From NCBI RefSeq assembly GCF_005876855.1, contig NZ_QLAE01000007.1:104182-168181 (forward strand): a stretch of 64,000 nt of DNA, in the 5' to 3' direction. The notes beneath the pieces were generated by a model, which was not told the DNA's origin, made no database searches, and saw nothing but the letters and a program-made list of their open reading frames with translations. Shown here one piece after another: positions 21,446-30,110 of this stretch (the stretch's first letter is position 1; each line of letters starts with the position of its first letter). The position numbers were made by a program, and so were the translations under genes. This DNA comes from Stutzerimonas nosocomialis (GTDB taxonomy: Bacteria; Pseudomonadota; Gammaproteobacteria; Pseudomonadales; Pseudomonadaceae).

Positions 21446-21961
21446 ATGACCAAACAACACGCATTTACCCGGGAAGAACTGCTGCGCTGCAGCCGCGGTG
21501 AGCTGTTCGGGCCCGGAAATGCACAGCTGCCGTCGCCGAACATGCTCATGGTCGACCGCATCGTTCATATCAGCGAAGTCGGCGGCAAGTTCGGCAAGGG
21601 CGAACTGGTCGCTGAACTCGATATCAACCCGGACCTGTGGTTCTTCGCCTGCCATTTCGAAGGCGACCCGGTGATGCCGGGCTGCCTCGGGCTCGATGCC
21701 ATGTGGCAGCTGGTAGGTTTCTACCTCGGCTGGCAGGGCAACCCCGGACGCGGCCGCGCGCTGGGCTCGGGTGAAGTGAAATTCTTCGGCCAGGTCCTGC
21801 CGACCGCCAAGAAGGTCACCTACAACATTCATATCAAGCGCACCATCAACCGCTCGCTGATCCTCGGCATCGCCGATGGCACCGTCAGCGTCGATGGCCG
21901 CGAGATCTACAGTGCCGAAGGTTTGCGTGTCGGCCTGTTCACCTCTACCGACAGTTTCTGA
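21446..21961 (+). CDS. fabA: 3-hydroxydecanoyl-ACP dehydratase/isomerase
   Basis: A 171-aa hotdog enzyme that dehydrates 3-hydroxydecanoyl-ACP and isomerises trans-2- to cis-3-decenoyl-ACP, the branch point of anaerobic-type unsaturated fatty acid synthesis. The catalytic His is in [20 protein letters not shown], followed by the helix bearing the catalytic Asp (GLDAMWQL). [12 protein letters not shown] is also family-typical. Eleven bases separate it from fabB, the standard fabAB operon. Confidence 0.98.
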   Translation: MTKQHAFTREELLRCSRGELFGPGNAQLPSPNMLMVDRIVHISEVGGKFGKGELVAELDINPDLWFFACHFEGDPVMPGCLGLDAMWQLVGFYLGWQGNPGRGRALGSGEVKFFGQVLPTAKKVTYNIHIKRTINRSLILGIADGTVSVDGREIYSAEGLRVGLFTSTDSF

Positions 21962-21972
21962 AGGACTTCCGC

Positions 21973-23190
21973 ATGCGCCGCGTCGTGATCACCGGTCTGG
22001 GTATCGTTTCCTGCCTGGGCAATGATAAAGACACCGTCTCCGCCAACCTGCGCGCCAGCCGCCCCGGTATTCGCTTCAACCAGGAATATGCCGACATGGG
22101 CCTGCGCAGCCAGGTTTCGGGCTCGGTCAACCTCAACCTCGAAGAACTCATCGACCGCAAGGTCCTGCGCTTCATGGGCGATGCGGCGGCGTATGCCTAC
22201 CTGGCCATGGAGCAGGCCGTAAAGGACGCGGGCTTCACCGCCGACGAGATCTCCAATCCACGCTTCGGCCTGATCGCAGGCTCCGGCGGTGCGTCGACCA
22301 TCAACCAGATGGAAGCCATCGACATCCTGCGTGACAAGGGCGTCAAGCGCATCGGCCCATACCGCGTCCCGCGCACCATGAGCAGCACCGTGTCGGCGTG
22401 CCTGGCCACGCCGTTCCGCATCAAGGGCATCAACTACTCCATCGCCTCGGCCTGCGCCACCAGCGCGCATTGCATCGGCCATGCGATGGAGCAGATCCAG
22501 ATGGGCAAGCAGGACGTGGTCTTCGCCGGCGGCGGCGAAGAAGAACACTGGAGCCAGAGCTGCCTGTTCGACGCCATGGGCGCCCTCTCCAGCCAGTACA
22601 ACGCGACGCCGGAGAAAGCCTCGCGCGCCTACGATGCCAAGCGTGACGGTTTCGTCATCGCCGGCGGCGGCGGCATGGTGGTGGTCGAGGAGCTGGAGCA
22701 CGCGCTCAAGCGTGGCGCCAAGATCTATGCCGAGATCGTCGGCTACGGCGCAACCTCCGACGGTTACGACATGGTCGCCCCGAGCGGCGAAGGCGCGCTG
22801 CGCTGCATGCAGCAGGCGATGGCCACCGTCGAGGGCCCGGTCGACTACCTCAACACCCACGGCACCTCCACCCCGGTGGGCGACGTGGCCGAAGCCAAGG
22901 CCGTCCGCAACATGTTCGGCGACAAGATGCCGGCCATCAGCTCCACCAAGAGCCTGTCGGGCCACTCCCTGGGCGCTGCCGGCGTTCACGAGGCGATCTA
23001 TTCGATGCTGATGATGGAGGGCAACTTCATCGCCGGCTCGGCCAACATCGACGAGCTGGACGCCGAGGTGGCCGATCTGCCGATCGTTCGCGAAACCCGC
23101 GAAGACGCCAAGATCGATACCGTCATGAGCAACAGCTTCGGTTTCGGTGGCACCAACGCCACGCTGGTCCTCAAGCGCTGGAAAGGCTGA
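21973..23190 (+). CDS. fabB: beta-ketoacyl-ACP synthase I
   Basis: A 405-aa thiolase-fold condensing enzyme that elongates cis-3-decenoyl-ACP made by FabA. The catalytic triad Cys-His-His is visible: Cys in [15 protein letters not shown] (about residue 163), His in [11 protein letters not shown] (about 298) and His in [15 protein letters not shown] (about 333). [12 protein letters not shown] closes the active-site loop. It is followed by a strong terminator. Confidence 0.98.
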   Translation: MRRVVITGLGIVSCLGNDKDTVSANLRASRPGIRFNQEYADMGLRSQVSGSVNLNLEELIDRKVLRFMGDAAAYAYLAMEQAVKDAGFTADEISNPRFGLIAGSGGASTINQMEAIDILRDKGVKRIGPYRVPRTMSSTVSACLATPFRIKGINYSIASACATSAHCIGHAMEQIQMGKQDVVFAGGGEEEHWSQSCLFDAMGALSSQYNATPEKASRAYDAKRDGFVIAGGGGMVVVEELEHALKRGAKIYAEIVGYGATSDGYDMVAPSGEGALRCMQQAMATVEGPVDYLNTHGTSTPVGDVAEAKAVRNMFGDKMPAISSTKSLSGHSLGAAGVHEAIYSMLMMEGNFIAGSANIDELDAEVADLPIVRETREDAKIDTVMSNSFGFGGTNATLVLKRWKG

Positions 23191-23203
23191 GTGACCGACG
23201 CGT

Positions 23204-23239
23204 AAACGAAAACGGCGCCCCAGGGCGCCGTTTTCGTTT
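23204..23239. terminator. rho-independent terminator after fabB, bidirectional
   Basis: A perfect 16-bp stem, AAACGAAAACGGCGCC against GGCGCCGTTTTCGTTT, with loop CCAG. The T-rich 3' arm serves fabAB, and the A-rich 5' arm gives a T-rich end to transcripts of sstT from the other side. Confidence 0.95.
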
Positions 23240-23259
23240 CTACGTTTCTACGTTTCTAC
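23236..23259. repeat. three tandem copies of GTTTCTAC
   Basis: An 8-bp unit repeated three times exactly, beginning in the last bases of the fabB terminator stem. It looks like slippage expansion of the terminator tail. No function is evident. Confidence 0.8.
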
Positions 23260-23297
23260 TTCGATTGAGCCCGGGCCATGGCCCGGACTCGATGTCG

Positions 23298-24548
23298 TCA
23301 TACGCGATCGGTCTCGCCCTGCGGCAGCGGATCGTAGTCGCCATGGGCAATGCAGGATGCCGCGGTGAACAGCACGTCGGTCGACGAGTTGAGCGCCGTC
23401 TCGGCCGAGTCCTGAACGATGCCGATGATGAAACCGACCGCCACCACCTGCATCGCCAGTTCATTGGAAATGCCGAACAGGCTGCATGCCAGCGGAATCA
23501 GCAGCAGCGAGCCGCCGGCCACGCCCGACGCGCCGCAGGCGCAGACCGCGGCCACCAGGCTCAGCAGCAGCGCCGAAGGAATATCGACCGCCACGCCCAG
23601 AGTGTGCACCGCCGCCAGAGTCAGCACGGTGATGGTGATCGCCGCGCCCGCCATGTTGATGGTCGCACCCAGCGGAATGGAGACCGAATAGGTGTCCTCG
23701 TGCAGGCCAAGGCGCTGGCACAGCTGCAGGTTCACCGGAATGTTGGCCGCCGAGCTGCGGGTGAAGAACGCCGTCAGGCCGCTTTCACGCAGGCAGGTGA
23801 AGACCAGCGGGTACGGGTTGCGGCGGATCTTCCAGAAGACGATCAGCGGGTTCATCACCAGGGCGACGAACAGCATGCAGCCGACCAGCACCACCAGAAG
23901 GTGCAGGTAACCCAGCAGCGCGTCGAAGCCGGATTCGGCCAGGGCGCCGGCGACCAGGCCGAACACCCCCAGCGGCGCGAAACGGATAACCACCCTCACG
24001 ATCAGCGACACACCGGCCGAGAGGTCGCCGATCAGCGCGCGGCTGCTGTCGCTGGCGTGGCGGAAGGCGAAGCCGAGCCCTATCGCCCAGGCCAGGATGC
24101 CGATGAAGTTGGCATTGAGCAGCGCCGACACGGGGTTGTCGGCAACGCTGAAGAGCAGCGTGCGCAAGACCGCGGAAATGCCTTCCGGCGGCGCCACGTC
24201 GGTGGCCTGGCTGACCAGCACCAGGCTCGACGGGAAGGCGAAGCTCGCGAGCACCGCGACCACGGCAGCGCTCAGCGTGCCCAGCGCATAGAGCAGCATG
24301 ATCGGCTTGATGTGGGTCGGCTGACCACGCTTGTGGTTGGCCAGCGACGACATCACCAGCACGAACACCAGGATGGGCGCCACCGCTTTCAGGGCCGCGA
24401 CGAAAAGATCGCCAACCAGGCTGGCGGATGTCGCCAGGCCCGGCGCAATCAGCGCCAACAGGCAACCGGCGACCAGGCCGACGAGAATCTGGCCCACCAG
24501 ACTGGTTCGGGTAATGGCGCGAAGTACGGGGTTTGTCGCTTCAGACAT
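23298..24548 (-). CDS. sstT: serine/threonine:sodium symporter, SstT type
   Basis: A 416-aa inner-membrane transporter of the dicarboxylate/amino acid:cation symporter (DAACS) family. The family serine-rich loop is [14 protein letters not shown], the cation-site helix is [13 protein letters not shown], and the C-terminal region has [19 protein letters not shown], matching SstT better than GltP/DctA. It would import L-serine and L-threonine with sodium. The ATG at 24548 opens [12 protein letters not shown] just before the first helix. Convergent with fabB. Confidence 0.9.
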   Translation of the reverse strand: MSEATNPVLRAITRTSLVGQILVGLVAGCLLALIAPGLATSASLVGDLFVAALKAVAPILVFVLVMSSLANHKRGQPTHIKPIMLLYALGTLSAAVVAVLASFAFPSSLVLVSQATDVAPPEGISAVLRTLLFSVADNPVSALLNANFIGILAWAIGLGFAFRHASDSSRALIGDLSAGVSLIVRVVIRFAPLGVFGLVAGALAESGFDALLGYLHLLVVLVGCMLFVALVMNPLIVFWKIRRNPYPLVFTCLRESGLTAFFTRSSAANIPVNLQLCQRLGLHEDTYSVSIPLGATINMAGAAITITVLTLAAVHTLGVAVDIPSALLLSLVAAVCACGASGVAGGSLLLIPLACSLFGISNELAMQVVAVGFIIGIVQDSAETALNSSTDVLFTAASCIAHGDYDPLPQGETDRV

Positions 24549-24671
24549 TGGCGTGCATCCCTCTGGTGACTGGCAGACAGGCCCCTCCTGCCCTGCCAAA
24601 AAACGGCGGATACTACGCTGCCGACGCCGCAAAGCCCAGCCTGCGGCCGCGCCCAAATGACGCGACCCAAT

Positions 24672-24695
24672 GAAAACGCCCCGCAAGCGGGGCGT
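24672..24695 (-). terminator. terminator of the catalase gene
   Basis: ACGCCCCGC (24676-24684) pairs with GCGGGGCGT (24687-24695) around an AA loop. Read on the minus strand it is followed by TTTT, 19 bases beyond the catalase stop. Confidence 0.85.
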
Positions 24696-24714
24696 CAGCG
24701 AGCACGACGACGCG

Positions 24715-26247
24715 TCAGCTCCGGTCCTTGCCCGGCGCCGGTTTGCCTTCCAGCGGCGGCAGCATCAGGGCTTTTTCCAGATCGATGCCGGCCCCCTCGG
24801 CGACCCGACGACCGTAATCCTCGTCGCAGTGCCAGAAGTGCCAGACCATGCGCAACTGGATGTCTTCCGGACAGGCCTTCATGTCGGCCACCAGGTTGGC
24901 GATCAGGTCGTCGCGCTCCCACTCCTCGAAGGTCCGGTAGCGCTCGCCCGCCTGGGTGTAGTCGGCGGCGGTCTTGACCGTCTGGTAGCGCCCCAGGTTG
25001 CCCTCGACCCAGGGAGTATGCTCGGTGCCGGGGTATGGCGACTCCTTCAGTCCACCCTGCGAGCTCGGCTCGTAGTTCACATGGGGATTCTCACCGCCGG
25101 TGTCCACGTAGAAGGCCATCTGCCCGTCACGCTGGTTGGTGGCCGTCGGGCGCTTGGGTGCGTTGATCGGCAACTGGAGGTAGTTGGGGCCGACGCGGTA
25201 GCGCTGCGTATCGGAGTAGGACAGCGTACGACCCTGCAGCATCTTGTCATCGGAGAAGTCGATGCCGTCCACCAGGACGCCGGTGCCGAAGGCGGCCTGC
25301 TCCGTCTCGGCGAAGACGTTCGACGGGTTGCGGTCGAGCACCAGGCGCCCCACCGGCATCAGCGGAAACCTGTCCTCGGGCCAGCGCTTGGTGTCGTCCA
25401 GCGGATCGAAGTCCAGCTCGGGGTGCTCGCCGTCGGCCATGATCTGGACGCACATTTCCCACTCGGGGTATTCGCCACGCTCGATCGCGTCGTACAGGTC
25501 GCGGGTGGCGTGGCCGACGTCATGCTTCTGGATCTCGGCCGCCTGCTCGCTGGTCAGGTTCTTGACCCCGAGCCTGGGCCCGAAGGAGAACTTGCACAGC
25601 ACCGCCTCACCCTTGGCGTTGACCAGCTTATAGGTATTTACGCTGGAGCCTTCCATGTGCCGGTAGTTGGCCGGAATACCCCAGGGACTCTTCACCCAGG
25701 TCACCATGTGCAGCGACTCGGGGTGATGCTGGACGAAATCGTAGAAGCGCCAGGGCTCCTGGCGGTTGCTCAGCGGGTCGGGCTTGAACGCGTGGATCAT
25801 GTCGGGAAACTTGATCGCATCGCGAATGAAAAAGATCTTCAGGTTGTTGCCCACCAGGTCCCAGTTGCCTTCGACGGTATAGAACTTGATCGCGAAGCCG
25901 CGGGGATCGCGGGCCGTCTCGGGGGATTCCTTGGCGCCGATGACGGTGGAAAAGCGCAGGAAGACCGGCGTCCTGCTGCCCGCCTCGGTCAGCACCTTGG
26001 CGCGGGTATAGGTGGTGGCCGGCTCGTCGCCGATCTTGCCGTAGGCCTCGAAATAGCCATGGGCGGCGGTCCCGCGTGCGTGCACGACACGCTCGGGAAT
26101 GCGTTCGCGGTCGAAATGGGTGATCTTTTCCAGAAACTGGTAGTTCTCTAGCGTGGCGGGGCCGCGTTCGCCGACACTACGCAGACTCTGGTTGTTGTGA
26201 ACGGGATGTCCCTGACGGTTGGTGAGGGACGTGTTGTCTTCGGTCAT
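24715..26247 (-). CDS. monofunctional haem catalase
   Basis: A 510-aa catalase that disproportionates hydrogen peroxide. The distal-side motif with the catalytic His is [20 protein letters not shown], the distal Asn region is [17 protein letters not shown], and the proximal haem-ligand motif is [15 protein letters not shown]. No signal peptide is visible, so it is predicted cytoplasmic, as for a KatA-like enzyme. Length is that of small-subunit catalases. The ATG at 26247 starts [13 protein letters not shown]; an in-frame upstream extension of 36 codons is not used. An oxidative-stress regulator gene is not adjacent. Confidence 0.93.
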   Translation of the reverse strand: MTEDNTSLTNRQGHPVHNNQSLRSVGERGPATLENYQFLEKITHFDRERIPERVVHARGTAAHGYFEAYGKIGDEPATTYTRAKVLTEAGSRTPVFLRFSTVIGAKESPETARDPRGFAIKFYTVEGNWDLVGNNLKIFFIRDAIKFPDMIHAFKPDPLSNRQEPWRFYDFVQHHPESLHMVTWVKSPWGIPANYRHMEGSSVNTYKLVNAKGEAVLCKFSFGPRLGVKNLTSEQAAEIQKHDVGHATRDLYDAIERGEYPEWEMCVQIMADGEHPELDFDPLDDTKRWPEDRFPLMPVGRLVLDRNPSNVFAETEQAAFGTGVLVDGIDFSDDKMLQGRTLSYSDTQRYRVGPNYLQLPINAPKRPTATNQRDGQMAFYVDTGGENPHVNYEPSSQGGLKESPYPGTEHTPWVEGNLGRYQTVKTAADYTQAGERYRTFEEWERDDLIANLVADMKACPEDIQLRMVWHFWHCDEDYGRRVAEGAGIDLEKALMLPPLEGKPAPGKDRS

Positions 26248-26440
26248 GAGACGGCTCCAGGCTGATCGACGGATACGTTTTCGAAATCCCCCGACCTCAA
26301 GGGTTCTGACTCTCCGACGAACGCCGGCTGCGCCCCGCTCGTCACCGAGCCGCAATCCCGCCCCGGAACGACCGCATCACCGCTCCCGGCTTCGACATGC
26401 CACCTCGCACCCTGCAACGCTCGACAGGAATCACCACCCG

Positions 26441-26770
26441 ATGATCAAGACATTCGCACTGTTCGGCCTCACCGCCATTGCCGAGATAGTGGGCTGCTAC
26501 CTGCCCTACCTGTGGCTCAAGCACGGCAAGAGCGCCTGGCTGCTGGTGCCGGCGGCCCTGGCCTTGGCGCTCTTCGCCTGGCTGCTCACGCTGCATCCGA
26601 CCGAGGGCGCGGGACGCATCTACGCGGCTTATGGCGGGGTCTACGTCGGGACGGCGCTGCTCTGGCTGTGGCTGGTCGATGGCATTCGGCCCAGCGGCTG
26701 GGACGTGCTCGGAAGCCTGGTGGCGATCGCCGGCATGCTGATCATCATGTTCGCGCCGCGCGCCGGCTGA
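26441..26770 (+). CDS. YnfA family (UPF0060) small membrane protein
   Basis: A 109-aa protein with four predicted helices: [56 protein letters not shown] and [31 protein letters not shown] and AAYGGVYV are the YnfA signature. YnfA is related in fold to SMR efflux pumps, but substrate is uncertain. The ATG at 26441 begins the first helix; the longer frame upstream overlaps the divergent catalase start. Confidence 0.9.
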   Translation: MIKTFALFGLTAIAEIVGCYLPYLWLKHGKSAWLLVPAALALALFAWLLTLHPTEGAGRIYAAYGGVYVGTALLWLWLVDGIRPSGWDVLGSLVAIAGMLIIMFAPRAG

Positions 26771-26791
26771 TCATTCCTCGATAAGGATCGC

Positions 26792-26821
26792 CTCCGGGTA
26801 GCCAAACCGAAGCCCCCGGAG
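26792..26821. terminator. weak hairpin between convergent genes
   Basis: CTCCGGG (26792-26798) pairs with CCCGGAG (26815-26821) around a 16-base loop, in the 66-base gap between the YnfA gene and the DUF2937 gene. No T-run. Confidence 0.35.
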
Positions 26822-26836
26822 CCGTTGGTGGGTTGC

Positions 26837-27358
26837 CTATCGGCCGCCCTGGTGCCGGACGCGACGGGGACGAGGCGCGAAGGCGGCGGCGAACAGCAGC
26901 ACCAGCAGTTCCGCCAGCCAGGCCAGCAGCAATCCGCAACAGAGCGCCCAGGCGATGGCATCCGGTGCGAGCAGCACCTGATAGCGATAGCCGTTGTAGG
27001 TTTCCTCGAGCAAGGCCCGGTCGGCACCGGTGAGCAGATGCCAGGCTTTCGCGTACCAGGGCGACTGCATCGCCTGCCATTCCCGGTCCAGCAGGGCCTT
27101 GCGCTGCAACAGGCCATTCAGGCTGCGGGCGTCGCTGCGAAATACCGGGTCCTCGCTGTCGGCATAATGCGCGACGAGGGCATTCAGGTCGCCGGCGAAA
27201 AAGCGCCGCGCGGTGTCCTGGAATCCTTCGAGGCTATGGGTCGCTTCGATCCGGTGAGACTCGACGCGCTTGCCGTAGTCGGCCATGAAACCGGGCACCT
27301 GCACCCCGACCAGCAGCCCGAGACCGAACAGCATCAACCGCAGGTAGCTTCTCAGCAT
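26837..27358 (-). CDS. DUF2937 family membrane protein
   Basis: A 173-aa protein with an N-terminal helix ([20 protein letters not shown]), a hydrophilic helical middle containing [20 protein letters not shown], and a C-terminal helix ([20 protein letters not shown]) before a basic tail. This layout and the [18 protein letters not shown] motif fit DUF2937. Both ends are probably cytoplasmic with the middle part periplasmic. Function unknown. Its ATG overlaps the 3' end of the amidotransferase gene by seven bases. Confidence 0.8.
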   Translation of the reverse strand: MLRSYLRLMLFGLGLLVGVQVPGFMADYGKRVESHRIEATHSLEGFQDTARRFFAGDLNALVAHYADSEDPVFRSDARSLNGLLQRKALLDREWQAMQSPWYAKAWHLLTGADRALLEETYNGYRYQVLLAPDAIAWALCCGLLLAWLAELLVLLFAAAFAPRPRRVRHQGGR

Positions 27359-28134
27359 GCCGGGACCTGCCCCCGGGCGACACACTCGCCCCCGCGCCAC
27401 AGCGACCAGTCGCCGGGCTGGTGAAGGGTCCAGCGCTCGTTGTCGGTCAAGGGCTCGGTGGCCAGCACCGTGACTACGTCGTTGGGCGTGGTCTCGGCAT
27501 GGAAATCCACCGTCAGCTCGGCGTCACGCAGCTGGGCCGGCCCGAAAGGCGAGCGCCGGGTGATTTCCGCGAGCTTGGTGCTGCAGAAGCTGAACAGCCA
27601 TTCCCCGTTGCTCAACAGGCAATTGAACACGCCCCGGCTGCGGTATTCGGAGCAGGCCTCGATCAGCGTCTCGAGCAGCGCGTGGCCTTCGACCGGCTCG
27701 GGAAAACGGCTGCGGATGCGGTTGAGCAGGTCGCAGAAGGCCGCCTCGCTGTCCGTTTCGCCCACCGGACGGTAGAAGCCGCGGGCGGGGTGGAACTCGG
27801 CGAGCTGGCCGTTGTGCGCGAAGCACCAGTGCTGGCCCCAGAGTTCGCGCACGAAGGGGTGCGTGTTGACCAGGCAGACCTTGCCGACATTGGCCTGCCG
27901 GATGTGGCCGATGACCACTTCGCTCTTGATCAGATAGTGCTGGACCATCTTGGCGACTTCGGATTCGCAGCTCGCCACCGGGTCCTGGAACAGGCGCAGG
28001 CCACGCCCCTCATAGAAGGCGATGCCCCAGCCGTCCTTGTGCGGGCCGGTCTTGCCGCCGCGCTGCATCAGGCCGGTAAAGCTGAACACGATATCGGTGG
28101 GAACGTTGGCGCTCATGCCGAGCAATTCACACAT
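27352..28134 (-). CDS. class II glutamine amidotransferase (YafJ-like)
   Basis: A 260-aa N-terminal-nucleophile amidotransferase with Cys2 as the predicted nucleophile after Met removal ([10 protein letters not shown]). [21 protein letters not shown] and FAHNGQL are the conserved class II glutaminase motifs. It lacks a fused synthetase domain, so the acceptor is unknown. The family includes YafJ and the gamma-glutamyl-hercynylcysteine hydrolase EgtC, but no ergothioneine genes are near. It overlaps the downstream DUF2937 gene. Confidence 0.9.
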   Translation of the reverse strand: MCELLGMSANVPTDIVFSFTGLMQRGGKTGPHKDGWGIAFYEGRGLRLFQDPVASCESEVAKMVQHYLIKSEVVIGHIRQANVGKVCLVNTHPFVRELWGQHWCFAHNGQLAEFHPARGFYRPVGETDSEAAFCDLLNRIRSRFPEPVEGHALLETLIEACSEYRSRGVFNCLLSNGEWLFSFCSTKLAEITRRSPFGPAQLRDAELTVDFHAETTPNDVVTVLATEPLTDNERWTLHQPGDWSLWRGGECVARGQVPAC

Positions 28135-28176
28135 GCCTTGCCTCCGCTGTTCGACCAGAATCTTGCTGCCCGATGC

Positions 28177-28650
28177 CTACAGACGCGGTTCGGCGCGCAC
28201 GGAGCGGCCGCCCGGCCTTCTCCTGCCTTCGTCCCATTCATCGTCTTCCATGCGCTCGCGCAAGGTGCGCGGATCGCCCTGCTCCTCGTCGACGTCACCA
28301 CGGCGCTGCCTGAGCCAGCGCTCCAGCGGCCAGCGGAGGGCGACCAGCGCCAGGTAGAGACCGAAGGCGATCAGGCCGTAGAGCGCGAGATCGGCGACGG
28401 CACGCCAGGCGTTGTTGCCGATCTTGAACAGCACATCCAGTGCCGTGATGGCGATCGCCGGCGCGAACAGCTCGCGGGCAGGATCGACGATGGTCGGCGT
28501 GAACAGCAGCACCGCCACCACCAGACGCAGCGGCTCGCGCAGCCAGCGCCACAGCGGCCGGGTCATGCGGAACCAGACCAGAAGAAGTCCCAGGGCGCCC
28601 ACACCGTAAAGGGCCCAGGCCAGCAGGTATTCGTTTTGTGCAATCAGCAT
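28177..28650 (-). CDS. conserved membrane protein, unknown function
   Basis: A 157-aa protein with about three or four hydrophobic segments: LLAWALYGVGALGLLLVWF (residues 9-27), LRLVVAVLLFTPTIV (about 41-55), FAPAIAITALDVLF (about 62-75) and ALYGLIAFGLYLALVAL (about 88-104). These are followed by an acidic/basic tail of about 50 residues ending in several Arg. I do not recognise a family. It lies 42 bases upstream of the amidotransferase start on the same strand and probably shares its transcript. Confidence 0.7.
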   Translation of the reverse strand: MLIAQNEYLLAWALYGVGALGLLLVWFRMTRPLWRWLREPLRLVVAVLLFTPTIVDPARELFAPAIAITALDVLFKIGNNAWRAVADLALYGLIAFGLYLALVALRWPLERWLRQRRGDVDEEQGDPRTLRERMEDDEWDEGRRRPGGRSVRAEPRL

Positions 28651-28909
28651 GTAGGACTCTCAACTACCGAGGCGGAGCGATGCTCGACGCGACCGGATCG
28701 CGCTGCGCGCCACCTGCAGGCCACTCGAAAGGCGATGATAACAGGCCTGCCGCACGACCTGCGCGAGGTTGCCGAAAACCGTCCGGACGAGATCGCGCCG
28801 GCTCCCGCGGGAAATACCAGGACAGAAAAGGATTCGCGGGCCGGGCGACTAAAATCACTGCCGCAATGCCATACTGGATGCAACTGTCATCTCAGGAGGA
28901 GCCGCCATC

Positions 28910-29350
28910 ATGACTTACAAGTATCTTCTGGTCGCAACCGATTTGAACGACGAATGCCATCCGGTCGTCGCCCGGGCCCAGGACCTGGCGACCGCCAGCG
29001 GCGCCCGGCTCGCGCTGGTGCATGTGATCGAGCCGATGGCCATGGCGTTCGGCGGTGACGTGCCCATGGACCTTTCGATGCTGCAACAGCAGCAGTTCGA
29101 TCAGGCCCGCGAACGGCTCGACGGCTTCGCCAGCCACTACCCGAGCCTGAGCCCGGAACAGCGCTTCCTGGCTTACGGCCAGCCGCGCCAGGAAATCCAC
29201 CGGCTGGTCAAGGAACAGGGCTGCGACCTGGTCGTCGTCGGCAGCCACGGCCGCCACGGGCTGGCGCTGCTGCTCGGCTCCACCGCCAATGACATTCTCC
29301 ACGGAGCGCCCTGCGACGTGCTGGCCGTGCGCCTCAATCGCACCGAATGA
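28910..29350 (+). CDS. universal stress protein (UspA family)
   Basis: A 146-aa single-domain Usp. The fold starts KYLLVATDLNDE, and the ATP-binding loop GSHGRHGLALLLGSTAN (about residues 113-129) fits G-2x-G-9x-G-S/T, so nucleotide binding is likely. CDVLAVRL closes the last strand. A strong GGAGGA site precedes the ATG. Role in stress resilience is by family. Confidence 0.93.
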   Translation: MTYKYLLVATDLNDECHPVVARAQDLATASGARLALVHVIEPMAMAFGGDVPMDLSMLQQQQFDQARERLDGFASHYPSLSPEQRFLAYGQPRQEIHRLVKEQGCDLVVVGSHGRHGLALLLGSTANDILHGAPCDVLAVRLNRTE

Positions 29351-29356
29351 CCCTTC

Positions 29357-29381
29357 GCTGGCGCCTGCCACAGGCGCCAGC
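29357..29381. terminator. hairpin between convergent genes
   Basis: An 11-bp perfect stem, GCTGGCGCCTG against CAGGCGCCAGC, with a CCA loop. It fills most of the gap between the Usp gene and the DUF6901 gene and could serve both, although U-tracts are poor. Confidence 0.7.
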
Positions 29382-29389
29382 GCCCTCCT

Positions 29390-30082
29390 CTAGTCGCCGT
29401 CGCCCCCTTCGCCGGCGCTCATCACCAGTGGCCTGATCTTCTGCAGCTGGGTTTCCAGGGAATAGGTCAGGCTCGTCGCCATCGAGAAGAACGCCAGGAA
29501 GGCCTTCAGGTTGGAGTCGGCACTGCAGGTTTCGTGGATGCGCTGCCAGAACGCCTGGTTGACCAGCTGCAGCTGCTGGAACAAGCGCACCAGCCCCCGA
29601 AGCTCCCAGTCGGCATGCCGTCCTTCGCGCATGTTGAAGTACTGCCGCGCCAGGTAGAGGGAAATCGAGCGCAGCACGAACTCCTGATTGCTGGCGAAAG
29701 GCAGGTGTTGCTGGGCCATGGGCTTGAGCCTCGTCAGCAACGGACAGGCACTGGTCGCCATGATCACGCCCAGCAGCGAGCGCAGCCCTTCGTCCAGTCC
29801 GACCTGCTTGCTGTATTCACGCTCGGGGGTGCGGATCCACACGTGCGCCTTGTGTACGGCCGCAAGGCCATGAAAATCCTCGATCACCCGCTGCAGATCC
29901 AGCGCCGCGGGGCAGTGGCTGAATTTTTCTCTCGATAGCGGGCAATTGCTGCACTGCTGGTGTTCGAGCCGCGTCCAGCGGGGGGCTTCGGCCGCGGCGC
30001 GCTCGTCGTAGCCGCGCTCGAGCTGTATCCGGTAGTGAAACTCGTGTTGATCGTCCAGGGTGATGCGATAGTCGATAGCCAT
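29390..30082 (-). CDS. DUF6901-like conserved protein with a cysteine cluster
   Basis: A 230-aa soluble protein. The N-terminus is MAIDYRITLDDQHEFHYRIQ; a Cys motif C-x2-C-x8-C lies near residue 44 (QCSNCPLSREKFSHCPAAL), followed by a helical remainder. I associate it with the pseudomonad family DUF6901, function unknown. The Cys spacing could bind a metal. It starts 29 bases after the uup stop on the same strand, so it is probably the second gene of a uup transcript. The frame upstream of the ATG at 30082 is out-of-frame uup sequence. Confidence 0.7.
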   Translation of the reverse strand: MAIDYRITLDDQHEFHYRIQLERGYDERAAAEAPRWTRLEHQQCSNCPLSREKFSHCPAALDLQRVIEDFHGLAAVHKAHVWIRTPEREYSKQVGLDEGLRSLLGVIMATSACPLLTRLKPMAQQHLPFASNQEFVLRSISLYLARQYFNMREGRHADWELRGLVRLFQQLQLVNQAFWQRIHETCSADSNLKAFLAFFSMATSLTYSLETQLQKIRPLVMSAGEGGDGD

Positions 30083-30110
30083 CTCGTGCCGATCACCCTG
30101 GTCGGGGCGC

